NCBI RefSeq assembly: GCF_003429565.1
Contig: NZ_QUAK01000025.1
Location: 1-64,000 of the forward strand
DNA from: Streptomyces triticagri
GTDB lineage: Bacteria > Actinomycetota > Actinomycetes > Streptomycetales > Streptomycetaceae
Reading direction: 5' to 3'
DNA length: 64,000 nt
A program made the translations under genes and the position numbers. Of this stretch, positions 27,959-36,984 are shown piece after piece. The notes beneath the pieces are model-generated. The model had not been told where the DNA came from. It did no database searches and worked only from the letters and a program-made list of their open reading frames with translations. How positions within the stretch are numbered: the stretch's first letter is position 1; every line of letters begins with the position of its first letter.

Positions 27959-28174
27959 CTAAGCCGCATCGCGGCGGGTGCTGGGGCGCGAAGGCGCAGG
28001 GTCTCCCGCCCCGACACGGGGCGACGACCGATCCCCCACCCCCCGCTCCGGAGGAGGAGGCGTGGACACCGCCTCCGCCGCCGCACAGGCGAGAAGCAAC
28101 TCACTCATCGACGGCGCCGTCGGCGCCGCCGGCGCCGACGGCTGGGGCCTCGCGGACGGATCACGCGCCGGCAT
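27959..28174 (-). CDS. Small cysteine-containing hypothetical protein
   Basis: This 71-residue protein starts at an ATG with an ideal AGGAGG four bases upstream, which makes it likely to be expressed despite its size. It is Pro/Ala/Ser-rich, with a central hydrophobic helix holding the only cysteine (SELLLACAAAEAV, about 23-35) and disordered ends. No family is recognised. A perfect 24-bp palindrome lies about 28 bp upstream, over its likely promoter, so it seems to be tightly regulated. Confidence 0.6.
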   Translation of the reverse strand: MPARDPSARPQPSAPAAPTAPSMSELLLACAAAEAVSTPPPPERGVGDRSSPRVGAGDPAPSRPSTRRDAA

Positions 28175-28201
28175 GGTGCCTCCTGAAGCTCCGACGGGAG
28201 T

Positions 28202-28225
28202 CGTGGTTAGGTAGACCTAACCACG
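28202..28225. promoter_or_regulatory. Perfect 24-bp palindrome (candidate metalloregulator operator)
   Basis: Arms CGTGGTTAGGT (28202-28212) and ACCTAACCACG (28215-28225) are fully complementary around a 2-bp centre. The inner TTAGGT-N2-ACCTAA shares half-sites with the DmdR1/IdeR iron box (TTAGGT-N7-ACCTAA), but the spacing differs. It lies between tsaE and the small gene at 27959, upstream of that gene's start. Confidence 0.7.
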
Positions 28226-28287
28226 TCCTCCGTCCATGTGACCACGCCCCGTACCGACCACGCAAGAATTTCCCGACACCTTGTCGG

Positions 28288-28848
28288 TCAGATCGCGGGA
28301 TCCACGAGGACGCCCAGGTCCACGTCCGCCCAGCGGGCCCCCACACCGGTGACCGCGACGCCCCGCACCTCGTCGTCCGTGTCCCCCGCGGCCCGGTCGA
28401 TGACCACGTGCAGCCGGTCCTCGGACAGCTCCTCGACCCGGCCCTCGCCCCACTCCACGACGATCACCGACTCGGGCAGCGAGACATCGAGATCGAGGTC
28501 CTCCATCTCGTCGAGCCCGCCACCGAGGCGGTACGCGTCCACGTGCACCAGCGGCGGCCCGGAGCCGAGCGAAGGGTGCACCCGGGCGATCACAAAGGTC
28601 GGCGAGGTGACGGCGCCACGCACCCCGAGGCCCTCACCGAGGCCCCGGGTGAGGGTCGTCTTGCCGGCGCCGAGCGCGCCGGTGAGCATCACCAGATCGC
28701 CCGCACGCAGCAGGCCGGCCAGGCGGAGGCCCAACTCCCGCATCTCTTCGGGGGACTTGACGGTGAGCTGGGCGGCATTGACTTCGGGACCCGGCCCGTC
28801 AGCGGCGGTGCTGCGCTCAGGGGCGGTCCTGGGGTGCGGTGCTTCCAT
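28288..28848 (-). CDS. tsaE: t6A biosynthesis ATPase TsaE
   Basis: The 186-residue P-loop protein has Walker A GALGAGKTT (about 58-66), switch TSPTFVIA and Walker B-like VIVVEWGEG. TsaE drives cycles of the TsaB-TsaD complex in t6A synthesis and is essential in many bacteria. The N-terminal about 25 residues are a charged extension. The ATG lies inside the end of the alpha/beta hydrolase gene (32-bp overlap), so translation is coupled. The window thus holds the actinobacterial t6A set except TsaC. Confidence 0.93.
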   Translation of the reverse strand: MEAPHPRTAPERSTAADGPGPEVNAAQLTVKSPEEMRELGLRLAGLLRAGDLVMLTGALGAGKTTLTRGLGEGLGVRGAVTSPTFVIARVHPSLGSGPPLVHVDAYRLGGGLDEMEDLDLDVSLPESVIVVEWGEGRVEELSEDRLHVVIDRAAGDTDDEVRGVAVTGVGARWADVDLGVLVDPAI

Positions 28849-30061
28849 AACTCCTCACGGTAGCGGCCGACGCGACCGCTCCCGCCCGGGTCAGCAGGTC
28901 CGCCAGACGGTCGGTGACGGTCTCGGGGTGCTCCATCATCACGAGGTGGCCCGCGTCCGGCACGATCACCAGCTCCGCGTCCGGCAGCGCGTCCCCGATC
29001 GCCTCGCTGTGCTCGCTCGGCGTGACCAGGTCCTGGTCGCCGGCGAGTACGAGTACGGGCACGTCCGCGAAGTGCTTCAGGGCCTCGGCCTTGTCGTGGT
29101 CCTGGAACGCCGGATAGAACTCGGCGACCACATCGATCGGCGTCGCCTCGATCAGCCGCTCCGCGAACCGCGCCACCGCCGGATCCACGTCCCGCGAGGC
29201 GAACGAGTAGCGCTTGATGATCCCCGCGAAGAGGTCCGCGGTGGCCCGCCGTCCGCGCTCCACCAGCTCGGCGCGGGCACCGAGGGCGTTGAGCACCCCG
29301 GGCAGTACCCGGCGCACCGCGTTCACCCCGGCCGTCGGCAGTCCGTAGTTGACCTCGCCGAGGCGGCCGGAGGACGTACCGACGAAGGCGACCCCCACGA
29401 CCCGGTCCCGGACGAACTCCGGGTACTGGTCGGCGAGGGCCATCACCGTCATGCCGCCCATCGAATGCCCGACGAGCACCAGCGGCCCCTCCGGCGCCGC
29501 GGCGTCGATCACGGCCTTCAGGTCACGGCCCAGCTGGTCGATGTCTACCGCCACCCCGTCGGCCTGCGCCCGGCCCCGCTCCGACCGGCCGTGACTGCGC
29601 TGGTCCCAGTACACGGTACGGACGACCGAGCGCAGCGCCGCGCGCTGGAAATGCCAGGAGTCCTGGCTGAGGCAGTAGCCATGGCTGAACACCACGGTGA
29701 CCGGTGCGGGCGCCCGGCGGCCGAAGAGCCGTCTGCGGCGCGGGGCTTCGCCGCCGGCCGGGTCGGGCTCGTCGATCTCGTAGTAGAGCTCGGTGCCGTC
29801 CTCGGCGGCGGCCCGGCCCGGCATGCCGCGCAGCGCACCGTACGGACCGGCCGCGTCCAGGGCGAGCCGGGCCTTCTTGCGCATCCCGCGGCCGACCGTG
29901 AGGCGCTCCACCGCGACACCTGCCGCCGCCCCCGCGGCCACCACGCCTATCGCGACGCCGGCGACTCCCGCCCGGCGCCAGTTCGCGGTGCTCCCGCCGA
30001 CGACCTGCTGCACCGCGGTGCTCGCCGCCCGGGCGGCGCCCCCCGTGCTGGTCTCGCTCAC
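28817..30061 (-). CDS. Alpha/beta hydrolase
   Basis: The 414-residue protein has an N-terminal hydrophobic segment (about 30-55, GVAGVAIGVVAAGAAAGVAV) and an alpha/beta hydrolase domain. It has the oxyanion VVFSHGYC, the nucleophile elbow GHSMGGM and a late DAGHLVMMEHP carrying the catalytic His. The family includes esterases, epoxide hydrolases and lactonases; the substrate is unknown. The GTG at 30061 with AGGAG five bases upstream decides the start. It sits between alr and tsaE, where streptomycetes commonly carry such a hydrolase, and it overlaps tsaE by 32 bp. Confidence 0.9.
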   Translation of the reverse strand: MSETSTGGAARAASTAVQQVVGGSTANWRRAGVAGVAIGVVAAGAAAGVAVERLTVGRGMRKKARLALDAAGPYGALRGMPGRAAAEDGTELYYEIDEPDPAGGEAPRRRRLFGRRAPAPVTVVFSHGYCLSQDSWHFQRAALRSVVRTVYWDQRSHGRSERGRAQADGVAVDIDQLGRDLKAVIDAAAPEGPLVLVGHSMGGMTVMALADQYPEFVRDRVVGVAFVGTSSGRLGEVNYGLPTAGVNAVRRVLPGVLNALGARAELVERGRRATADLFAGIIKRYSFASRDVDPAVARFAERLIEATPIDVVAEFYPAFQDHDKAEALKHFADVPVLVLAGDQDLVTPSEHSEAIGDALPDAELVIVPDAGHLVMMEHPETVTDRLADLLTRAGAVASAATVRSYGSTAPQDRP

Positions 30062-30088
30062 GTGCGCTCCTGCCTGTCTGCGGCGCAT

Positions 30089-30130
30089 GGATCCCGATTG
30101 ACGGATCCTGGTTGACGGATCCTGGTTGAC
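30089..30130. repeat. Three tandem 14-bp repeats upstream of the hydrolase
   Basis: The unit GGATCCTGGTTGAC occurs at 30103-30116 and 30117-30130, with a two-base variant at 30089-30102. It covers the region 30 bp before the hydrolase start. On the plus strand each unit holds TTGAC; on the minus strand each holds GTCAACCAGGATCC. It may be a multi-site operator. Confidence 0.75.
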
Positions 30131-30223
30131 AGTTACACCTTCCCCGGCGCGGGGCAACGGTCACAGGTCCGCCGTGATCGACGCTGTACCGTCACGCCGG
30201 GCGTCACCCGTTCTCACTCGTTC

Positions 30224-31366
30224 TCACCCGTTCATATGGACGCGGGGCACGCGTGAACCGATGCGCGTCACGATCTCGTACGCGATGGTGTCCGCGGCGA
30301 GCGCCCAGTCGGCCGCCGACGGCTCGCCGCCGTCACCCGGCCCGAACAGCACCGCGGGCTCCCCCACGGCGGGCTCGTCACCCGCCAGGTCGACCACGAA
30401 CTGGTCCATGGCGATCCGCCCCGCCGCCCGGCGCCACTTGCCCGCCACCAGGACCGGGCCGCTGCCCGACGCATGCCGTGGAATGCCGTCCCCGTACCCG
30501 GCCGGGACCAGGCCGAGAGTCGTGGCGCGTGGCGTCACGTAGTGGCGCCCGTAACTGACGCCGTGCTCCGCCGGTACGTGCTTGACCTGCGCGAGCGAGG
30601 CGGTGAGCGTCATCACGGGGCGCAGGCCGAGACCGGCGGAGGTGCCGAGCTCGGGCGACGGCGAGATGCCGTACATGGCGATCCCGGGGCGCACCAGGTC
30701 GTAGTGCGACCCGGGCAGGGTGAGGGTCGCGGGCGAGTTGGCGATGTGCCGGACCTCGGGGCGCAGTCCGGCCTCGTCGACGATCCGCAGGGCCTCCTCG
30801 AAGGCGGTGCTCTGCAGGGCGATGGACGGGTGGCCCGGCTCGTCGGCACAGGCGTAGTGCGACCAGACGCCGGTGACCTTGACGGTGCCCTCCGCCTCGG
30901 CCTTCAGGGCCTCCTCGACGAGCCGCGGCCAGTCGGCGGGCTGGCAGCCGTTGCGGCCGAGGCCGGTGTCGGCCTTGAGCTGGATCCGCGCGGTACGGCC
31001 GCACTCGCGGGCCGCGGCGGTGACCTCGGCCAGCGCCCAGAGCCCGCTGACCGACACGTCCACGTCCGCCTCGATCGCCTCGCGCCAGGGGCCGCCCGGT
31101 GTCCACAGCCAGCACAGCACCCGCGCCTCGCCGGGCCCGATGCCGGCCGCGCGCAGCGCCAGCGCCTCCTCGGGGGTGGCCGCACCCAGCCAGCTCGCGC
31201 CCGCCTCCACGGCGGCCCTGGCGCAGGGGATCATCCCGTGCCCGTACGCATCCGCCTTGACGACGGCCATGAAGGCGGAGCGCGGAGCGCGGGCGCGCAA
31301 GGCGCGCACATTGGCGCGCAGAGCGGCCAGATCGATCTGTGCGCACACGCGCGGGAACTCGTTCAT
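30224..31366 (-). CDS. alr: Alanine racemase
   Basis: The 380-residue PLP enzyme interconverts L- and D-alanine for peptidoglycan in the cytosol. The PLP lysine is in AVVKADAYGHG (Lys38). The second-domain motif GVSYGRHY holds the catalytic Tyr, and the RPGIAMYG strand is present. Length is typical. It is downstream of the NAD(P)HX repair gene on the same strand and upstream of the hydrolase, with a 162-bp gap that contains tandem repeats. Confidence 0.96.
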   Translation of the reverse strand: MNEFPRVCAQIDLAALRANVRALRARAPRSAFMAVVKADAYGHGMIPCARAAVEAGASWLGAATPEEALALRAAGIGPGEARVLCWLWTPGGPWREAIEADVDVSVSGLWALAEVTAAARECGRTARIQLKADTGLGRNGCQPADWPRLVEEALKAEAEGTVKVTGVWSHYACADEPGHPSIALQSTAFEEALRIVDEAGLRPEVRHIANSPATLTLPGSHYDLVRPGIAMYGISPSPELGTSAGLGLRPVMTLTASLAQVKHVPAEHGVSYGRHYVTPRATTLGLVPAGYGDGIPRHASGSGPVLVAGKWRRAAGRIAMDQFVVDLAGDEPAVGEPAVLFGPGDGGEPSAADWALAADTIAYEIVTRIGSRVPRVHMNG

Positions 31367-31449
31367 CGTGGCCCAGTGTCTCAGAGCGCCACGGTGAGCC
31401 CGTCCGGCAGCGTATGGCGCTTCTCCCCGGCCGTGGCCTGGCGAGACCC

Positions 31450-31505
31450 CCTTGTCCTCAAACGCCGGACGGGCTCCTTCTTGTCCTCAATGGCCGGGGC
31501 CTGGA
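31450..31505. repeat. Interspersed repeat pair
   Basis: One full unit (GTCCTCAAACGCCGGACGGG at about 31454) and a truncated one (GTCCTCAATGGCCGGGGCCTG at about 31484, quoted up to its core) lie in the 160-bp gap between the NAD(P)HX repair gene and alr. Confidence 0.75.
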
Positions 31506-31526
31506 ACAGCACCCCGCACGAAGCCC

Positions 31527-33020
31527 TCAGCCGAGAACCTCCCGCCAGGCCCCCGGAATGGCCGCCGCCACATCCTGCGCCGCAACCGGCCCCCCGCCGG
31601 AAGCACCCCGCCCCCCGCCGGAGGCGCCCCTCGCCGCAAGCCCATGCAAATACGCCGCAACGGCACCCGCATCCCCCGACAGAAGCCCCGCGGCCAGCAA
31701 CGCCCCCGCCAAGCCGGACAACACATCACCACTGCCCGCGGTGGCCAACCATGCCGTACCCGTCGAATTGACCCGGACCGGCGCCCCCGCCGGAGCCGCG
31801 ACCAGCGTGGTCGCCCCCTTCAACAGCACCGTCGCCCCATACGCCGCCGCAAGGCCCCGTACGGACGCGAGCCGCGCGGACTCCACCTCCTCCCTCGGCA
31901 CCCCGAGCAGCGCCGCCGCCTCCCCCGCATGCGGAGTGAGCAGCGTGGGCGCCGTACGGGCCCGGACCACGGACGGTTCGAGATGCCGCAGCCCCTCCGC
32001 ATCGACCAGCACCGGCACATCCGTACCGAGCACATCGGCGACCAGCCGCCCGCCGTCCTGCCCGCTCCCGAGCCCCGGCCCCACCACCCAGGCCTGCACC
32101 CGTCCCGCGTGCGACGGCGGGCCCTCGTGCACCAGCGCCTCGGGGAAGCGCGCGATCACCTCGCCGGCCGCCGCCCCGACGTACCGCACCGCCCCCGCGC
32201 CCGAGCGCACCGCCCCCGCAACCGCGAGCACCCCCGCCCCGGGGTATTGCGCCGAGCCGGCCGCGATCCCGACCACCCCGCGCCGGTACTTGTCACTCTC
32301 GGCCCCGGGCCGTGGCAACAGCCGGGCCACGTCCGCGAACTGCAGCGCCTCGACCGCGGGCGCCCCGGCCGGCTCGATCCCGATCGGCACGAGCCGCACC
32401 ACGCCCGCGTACTCCCGCCCGGGATCGACGAGCAGCCCCGGCTTGTACGCCCCGAACGTCACCGTCGCATCGGCCCGTACGGCCTCCCCGCGCACCTCCC
32501 CGCTGTCCGCCTCGACACCGCTGGGCAGATCCACGGCGAGCACGGCGGCCTCCGACTCCCGCGCCGCACGGGCGAACCGGGCCGCGAGCGGCCGCAGTCC
32601 CCCCTTGCCGCCGATGCCCACGATCCCGTCGAGCACCAGATCCGCCCGGGCCACGGCACGCAGCGCCGCCTCGGCACCCAACTCCGTCCCGCCACCCGAG
32701 CCCTCGGCCTCCAGCGCCGCCCCGCCCGCCTTCCGCAGGGCCGAGAGACCATGCCCGTGCGCCCGCCCCGGCGCAAGCAGCACCGCCGTCACCCCCGCCC
32801 CGCGCCGGGCCAGCCGGGCTCCCGCGTACAGCGCGTCACCCCCGTTGTCCCCGCTGCCGACGAGCAGGACGACCCTGGATCCGTAGACCCTGCCCAGGAG
32901 TTCGGCGGACGCGGCCGCCAGACCGGCCGCCGCCCGCTGCATCAGCGCACCCTCCGGCAGCCTCGCCATCAGGTCCCGCTCGGCCGCCCGCACCTCGTCC
33001 ACGCCATAAGCAGTACGCAT
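31527..33020 (-). CDS. nnr: Bifunctional NAD(P)HX epimerase/dehydratase
   Basis: The 497-residue protein repairs hydrated NADH and NADPH. The N-terminal YjeF-type epimerase domain (about 1-215) has VGSGDNGGDALYAGA and VLDGIVGIGGKGG. The C-terminal ribokinase-like dehydratase domain (about 225-497) has GSAQYPGAGVLAV and the ADP-site TAGSGDVLSGLAGALLA. The fusion is standard in bacteria. The ATG at 33020 (MRTAYGVDEVRAAE) fits the family start, although its ribosome binding site is weak. It lies between acpS and alr on the same strand. Confidence 0.94.
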   Translation of the reverse strand: MRTAYGVDEVRAAERDLMARLPEGALMQRAAAGLAAASAELLGRVYGSRVVLLVGSGDNGGDALYAGARLARRGAGVTAVLLAPGRAHGHGLSALRKAGGAALEAEGSGGGTELGAEAALRAVARADLVLDGIVGIGGKGGLRPLAARFARAARESEAAVLAVDLPSGVEADSGEVRGEAVRADATVTFGAYKPGLLVDPGREYAGVVRLVPIGIEPAGAPAVEALQFADVARLLPRPGAESDKYRRGVVGIAAGSAQYPGAGVLAVAGAVRSGAGAVRYVGAAAGEVIARFPEALVHEGPPSHAGRVQAWVVGPGLGSGQDGGRLVADVLGTDVPVLVDAEGLRHLEPSVVRARTAPTLLTPHAGEAAALLGVPREEVESARLASVRGLAAAYGATVLLKGATTLVAAPAGAPVRVNSTGTAWLATAGSGDVLSGLAGALLAAGLLSGDAGAVAAYLHGLAARGASGGGRGASGGGPVAAQDVAAAIPGAWREVLG

Positions 33021-33114
33021 GCCCCGAGTCTGCCGCACCCACGACGGCCGGGCCGCCCGGACGCCGGGCCGGGGAGCCACCCTCAGGGGGCGTCCGACAA
33101 ATCTCCTAAATCTC

Positions 33115-33483
33115 CTAGCCCTCCGCTATCACCACGGCCGATGCGATCCCCGCGTCGTGGCTGAGGGACACGTGCCAGCCCCGTACGCCCAGCTCCGCCG
33201 CCCGCGCCGCGACACTGCCGCGCACCCGGAGCCGCGGCTGTCCGCTCTCCTCGACCCATACCTCCGCGTCCGTCCAGAGCAGACCGGCGGGCGCACCGAG
33301 GGACTTGGCGAGCGCCTCCTTCGCAGCGAACCGTGCGGCGAGCGAGGCGACCCCGCGCCGCTCCCCGCTCGGCAGCAGCAACTCGGCCGGTACGAAGACC
33401 CGTTCGGCGAGCCCCGGAGTCCGCTCGAGGGACCTGCCGAAGCGCTCGATCTCGGCGACGTCGATCCCCACCCCGATGATCAT
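33115..33483 (-). CDS. acpS: Holo-[acyl-carrier-protein] synthase
   Basis: The 122-residue enzyme transfers 4'-phosphopantetheine from CoA to acyl carrier protein. The metal motifs [12 protein letters not shown] (about 4-15) and [12 protein letters not shown] (about 52-63) and the late WHVSLSHD are present; it functions as a trimer. Its ATG overlaps the glmS stop by 4 bp, so it is coupled to glmS. It links to the pantothenate kinase gene nearby only through CoA metabolism. Confidence 0.96.
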   Translation of the reverse strand: MIIGVGIDVAEIERFGRSLERTPGLAERVFVPAELLLPSGERRGVASLAARFAAKEALAKSLGAPAGLLWTDAEVWVEESGQPRLRVRGSVAARAAELGVRGWHVSLSHDAGIASAVVIAEG

Positions 33484-35327
33484 TCGACGGTGACCGACTT
33501 CGCGAGATTGCGCGGCTGGTCCACCTCGTTGCCACGGGCCGTGGCCAGCTCGCAGGCGAAGACCTGCAGCGGCACGGTGGACACCAGCGGCTGCAGCAGG
33601 GTCGGGGTGGCCGGAATCCGGATCAGATGGTCGGCGTACGGCAGCACGGCCTCGTCGCCCTCCTCGGCGATCACGATGGTCCGGGCGCCACGGGCCCGGA
33701 TCTCCTGGATGTTCGACACGATCTTGTCGTGCAGCACCGAGCGCCCGCGCGGCGAGGGCACCACCACCACGACCGGCAGATCCTCCTCGATCAGCGCGAT
33801 CGGCCCGTGCTTGAGCTCGCCGGCCGCGAACCCCTCGGCGTGCATGTACGCCAACTCCTTGAGTTTCAGGGCACCTTCGAGCGCCACCGGATAGCCCACA
33901 TGCCGGCCGAGGAAGAGCACCGTGTTCTTGTCCGCGAGTGTGCGGGCCAGCTCCCGTACCGGCTCCATGGTGGCGAGCACCCGCTCCACCTCCTGCGCGA
34001 TGTCGGAGAGTTCATGGATCACGGCGCTGATCTCGTCGCCCCACTTGGTGCCGCGGACCTGGCCCAGATAGAGCGCCACCAGATAGCAGGCGACCAGCTG
34101 GGTCAGGAACGCCTTGGTGGAGGCGACGGCGACCTCGGGGCCTGCGTGGGTGTACAGGACGGCGTCCGATTCACGCGGGATGGTCGAGCCGTTGGTGTTG
34201 CAGATCGCCAGGACCTTCGCGCCCTGCTCGCGCGCGTGCCGCAGCGCCATCAGGGTGTCCATGGTCTCGCCGGACTGCGAGATCGCCACGACCAGCGTGC
34301 GCGGGTCCAGGATCGGGTCCCGGTAGCGGAACTCGCTGGCCAGCTCGACCTCGCACGGCATCCTGGTCCAGTGCTCGATCGCGTACTTGGCGATCAGACC
34401 GGCGTGGAAGGCCGTACCGCAGGCCACGATCACCACCTTGTCGACCTCGCGCAGCACGCTCGCCGGAATCCGCACCTCGTCGAGGCTGAGCGATCCCGCG
34501 CGGTCGATCCGGCCGAGCAGGGTGTCCGCGACCGCCTTCGGCTGCTCGGCGATCTCCTTGAGCATGAAGTAGTCGTAGCCGCCCTTCTCGGCGGCGGAGA
34601 CGTCCCAGTCGACGTGGTACGTCCGTACGTCGGCGGGCCGCCCGGCGAAGTCCGTCACCGTCACACCGGCCGGACGCAGCTCCACGACCTGGTCCTGGCC
34701 GAGCTCGATGGCGGTACGGGTGTGGGCGATGAAGGCGGCCACATCGGACGCGAGGAAGGACTCGCCCTCCCCTACGCCCACCACGAGCGGCGAGTTGCGC
34801 CGCGCACCGACCACCACGTCCGGCTCGTCCGCGTGCACCGCGACGAGGGTGAAGGCACCCTCGAGCCGCCGGCACACCAGCCGCATCGCCTCGGCCAGAT
34901 CCGCGCACCCGGAGAACTCCTCGGCGAGCAGATGCGAGACCACCTCGGTGTCGGTCTCGGAGGCCAACCGGTGGCCGCGGTCGGCCAGTTCGGCGCGGAG
35001 CTCGGCGAAGTTCTCGATGATGCCGTTGTGCACGACGGCGACCCGGCCGGCCTGGTCCAGATGCGGATGGGCGTTGGCGTCGGTGGGTCCGCCGTGGGTG
35101 GCCCAGCGGGTGTGGCCGATTCCGGTGGTGCCGGCCGGCAGCGGGCGCTCGAGGAGTTCCTTCTCCAGATTGACCAGCTTGCCGGCCTTCCTGGCGGCGG
35201 CGAGCGAGCCGTCCGCGGGCACGGCCACGCCCGCCGAGTCGTAGCCCCGGTACTCCAGGCGCTTCAGGCCGGCCAGGACGACATCAAGCGCCGACTGCGT
35301 GCCGACGTACCCCACGATTCCGCACAT
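33480..35327 (-). CDS. glmS: Glucosamine-6-phosphate synthase
   Basis: The 615-residue enzyme makes glucosamine-6-phosphate from fructose-6-phosphate and glutamine for UDP-GlcNAc. The N-terminal class II glutaminase starts MCGIVGYVG with the nucleophilic Cys2 and continues with GHTRWATHG and LSSETDTEV-like motif LASETDTEV. Two SIS isomerase domains follow, with the catalytic end KSVTVE. No glmS ribozyme is seen upstream. It heads the glmS-acpS-nnr-alr run, and glmM, which acts on the next step, lies about 1.7 kb away. Confidence 0.96.
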   Translation of the reverse strand: MCGIVGYVGTQSALDVVLAGLKRLEYRGYDSAGVAVPADGSLAAARKAGKLVNLEKELLERPLPAGTTGIGHTRWATHGGPTDANAHPHLDQAGRVAVVHNGIIENFAELRAELADRGHRLASETDTEVVSHLLAEEFSGCADLAEAMRLVCRRLEGAFTLVAVHADEPDVVVGARRNSPLVVGVGEGESFLASDVAAFIAHTRTAIELGQDQVVELRPAGVTVTDFAGRPADVRTYHVDWDVSAAEKGGYDYFMLKEIAEQPKAVADTLLGRIDRAGSLSLDEVRIPASVLREVDKVVIVACGTAFHAGLIAKYAIEHWTRMPCEVELASEFRYRDPILDPRTLVVAISQSGETMDTLMALRHAREQGAKVLAICNTNGSTIPRESDAVLYTHAGPEVAVASTKAFLTQLVACYLVALYLGQVRGTKWGDEISAVIHELSDIAQEVERVLATMEPVRELARTLADKNTVLFLGRHVGYPVALEGALKLKELAYMHAEGFAAGELKHGPIALIEEDLPVVVVVPSPRGRSVLHDKIVSNIQEIRARGARTIVIAEEGDEAVLPYADHLIRIPATPTLLQPLVSTVPLQVFACELATARGNEVDQPRNLAKSVTVE

Positions 35328-35465
35328 ACCAACCCCTTCACGGCGGACCCACCGGTGACTTCCGGGCAGCTGACGGCTCTCATGCTCGCAGAGCCTGCTG
35401 CTGTCCCGGGTGACCCGCGCGTGTCAGGAGGTGCGTACTGTCACGGGCTCGGGCCCGCGCGCCCA

Positions 35466-35699
35466 TCACCAGCCGCGGCTCATCCGGTCGCGGGCCTCGC
35501 GGACCAGGCGCAGATACTCGATCTCCTCGCAGCGCGGCTTGCTGCCCCACTCGTAGAAGTCGAGGCAGTCCTCCAGGTCCTCGCCCAGATCGTCGTCGGG
35601 CAGATCGAGCACGAGCTCGCCGCGCACCCGCTCGGCGAAGCCGGCAACGGCACCGGCGGAGCTGCTGCGACCTGCGAAAACACGAAGGCGTACGGACAT
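35466..35699 (-). CDS. Small acidic hypothetical protein
   Basis: This 77-residue protein has GGAGGG five bases before its ATG at 35699. It is acidic in the middle ([19 protein letters not shown]) and basic at both ends, with two cysteines, Cys44 and Cys57. I do not recognise a family. It is short, in a gap between glmS and the divergent coaA, and shows normal high-GC codon use, so it is likely real. Confidence 0.7.
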   Translation of the reverse strand: MSVRLRVFAGRSSSAGAVAGFAERVRGELVLDLPDDDLGEDLEDCLDFYEWGSKPRCEEIEYLRLVREARDRMSRGW

Positions 35700-35890
35700 G
35701 GCGTCCCTCCGGTCCGGTGCCGGACGCGGCGGCTCCGCCCCGGTTGCCCGGCGAGGCTAGCCCGGCCCGACGGACAGGTCCAGACCTTAGGAGCCAGCCC
35801 TTCCGCTCCCGCTCCGCCGCGGACACAACCCGCGCGTCACGTGACGAGCCCCACCTGCAGTCCCTCAGCCGCAGGAGCGACAATGAGCCA

Positions 35891-36880
35891 GTGATCCTGT
35901 CGTCGCCCCCCAGCGCCCCCGGCCAACCCCACCGCCGCACCGAGCCGACGCCGTACGTCGACCTCACCCGCGCCGAGTGGAGCGCCCTGCGCGACAAGAC
36001 CCCCCTGCCGCTCACGGCCGAGGAGCTGGAGCGGCTGCGCGGCCTCGGCGACGTGATCGACCTCGACGAGGTACGGGACATCTACCTGCCGCTGTCCCGC
36101 CTCCTGAATCTGTATGTGAACGCCACGGACGACCTGCGCGGCTCCCTCAACACCTTCCTCGGCGAACAGGGCACCCAGCACGGCACCCCCTTCGTGATAG
36201 GCGTCGCCGGCTCGGTGGCCGTCGGCAAGTCCACCGTCTCCCGGCTGCTGCGCGCGATGCTCGCCCGCTGGCCCGAGCACCCGCGCGTCGAACTGGTCAC
36301 CACCGACGGCTTCCTGCTGCCGCTGAAGGAGCTCAAGGCCCGCGGCCTGACCTCCCGCAAGGGCTTCCCCGAGTCGTACGACCGCCGCGCCCTGACCCGC
36401 TTCGTGGCCGATGTGAAGGCCGGCAAGGAGGAGGTCACCGCGCCGGTCTACTCGCACCTGGTCTACGACATCGTCCCGGACCAGCGCCTCACCGTCCGCC
36501 GCCCCGACATCCTGATCGTCGAGGGCCTGAACGTGCTGCAGCCCGCCCTGCCCGGCAAGGACGGCCGCACCCGCGTCGGCCTCGCCGACTACTTCGACTT
36601 CAGTGTGTACGTCGACGCACGCCCCGAGGACGTCGAGGGCTGGTACCTCAACCGCTTCAAGAAGCTGCGCCAGACGGCCTTCCAGAACCCCGACTCGTAC
36701 TTCCACCGGCACACCCTGGTGAGCGAGGAGGAGGCCCTGGAGTACGCCCGCACCATGTGGCACACCGTCAACAAGCCGAATCTGCTGCAGAACGTCGCCC
36801 CGACCCGCGGCCGCGCCACCCTCGTCCTCCGCAAGGGCCCCGACCACAAGGTCCAACGCCTGCGCCTGCGCAAGCTCTGA
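35891..36880 (+). CDS. coaA: Pantothenate kinase type I
   Basis: The 329-residue enzyme phosphorylates pantothenate, the first and controlled step of CoA synthesis. Walker A is GSVAVGKST (about 107-115), with [21 protein letters not shown] and the late [12 protein letters not shown] motifs. The GTG at 35891 overlaps the stop of a three-codon frame (ATG AGC CAG TGA, 35883-35894) that itself has AGGAG five bases upstream; start choice or coupling through this minicistron is possible. It is plus-strand, convergent with glmM. Confidence 0.94.
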   Translation: MILSSPPSAPGQPHRRTEPTPYVDLTRAEWSALRDKTPLPLTAEELERLRGLGDVIDLDEVRDIYLPLSRLLNLYVNATDDLRGSLNTFLGEQGTQHGTPFVIGVAGSVAVGKSTVSRLLRAMLARWPEHPRVELVTTDGFLLPLKELKARGLTSRKGFPESYDRRALTRFVADVKAGKEEVTAPVYSHLVYDIVPDQRLTVRRPDILIVEGLNVLQPALPGKDGRTRVGLADYFDFSVYVDARPEDVEGWYLNRFKKLRQTAFQNPDSYFHRHTLVSEEEALEYARTMWHTVNKPNLLQNVAPTRGRATLVLRKGPDHKVQRLRLRKL

Positions 36881-36934
36881 GGCCCGCAGCCCTGCGCTGC
36901 GCGCGCAGAAGGCGTACCCGGGCCCGGCAACGCA

Positions 36935-36968
36935 GACGCGGGGCCGGCCCGAAGGCCCGCCCCGCGTC
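36935..36968. terminator. Bidirectional hairpin between coaA and glmM
   Basis: GACGCGGGGC (36935-36944) pairs with GCCCCGCGTC (36959-36968), and the 14-nt loop can form a nested GGCC-CGAA-GGCC stem. Confidence 0.85.
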
Positions 36969-36984
36969 CTGAATCCCTGATCCG

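Noticed and set aside
28202-28225. Canonical IdeR/DmdR1 iron box
   Set aside because: The half-sites match but the spacing does not (2 instead of 7 bp); kept only as a possible relative of such an operator.
35328-35465. glmS ribozyme upstream of glmS
   Set aside because: No ribozyme core is visible and the element is not expected in actinobacteria.
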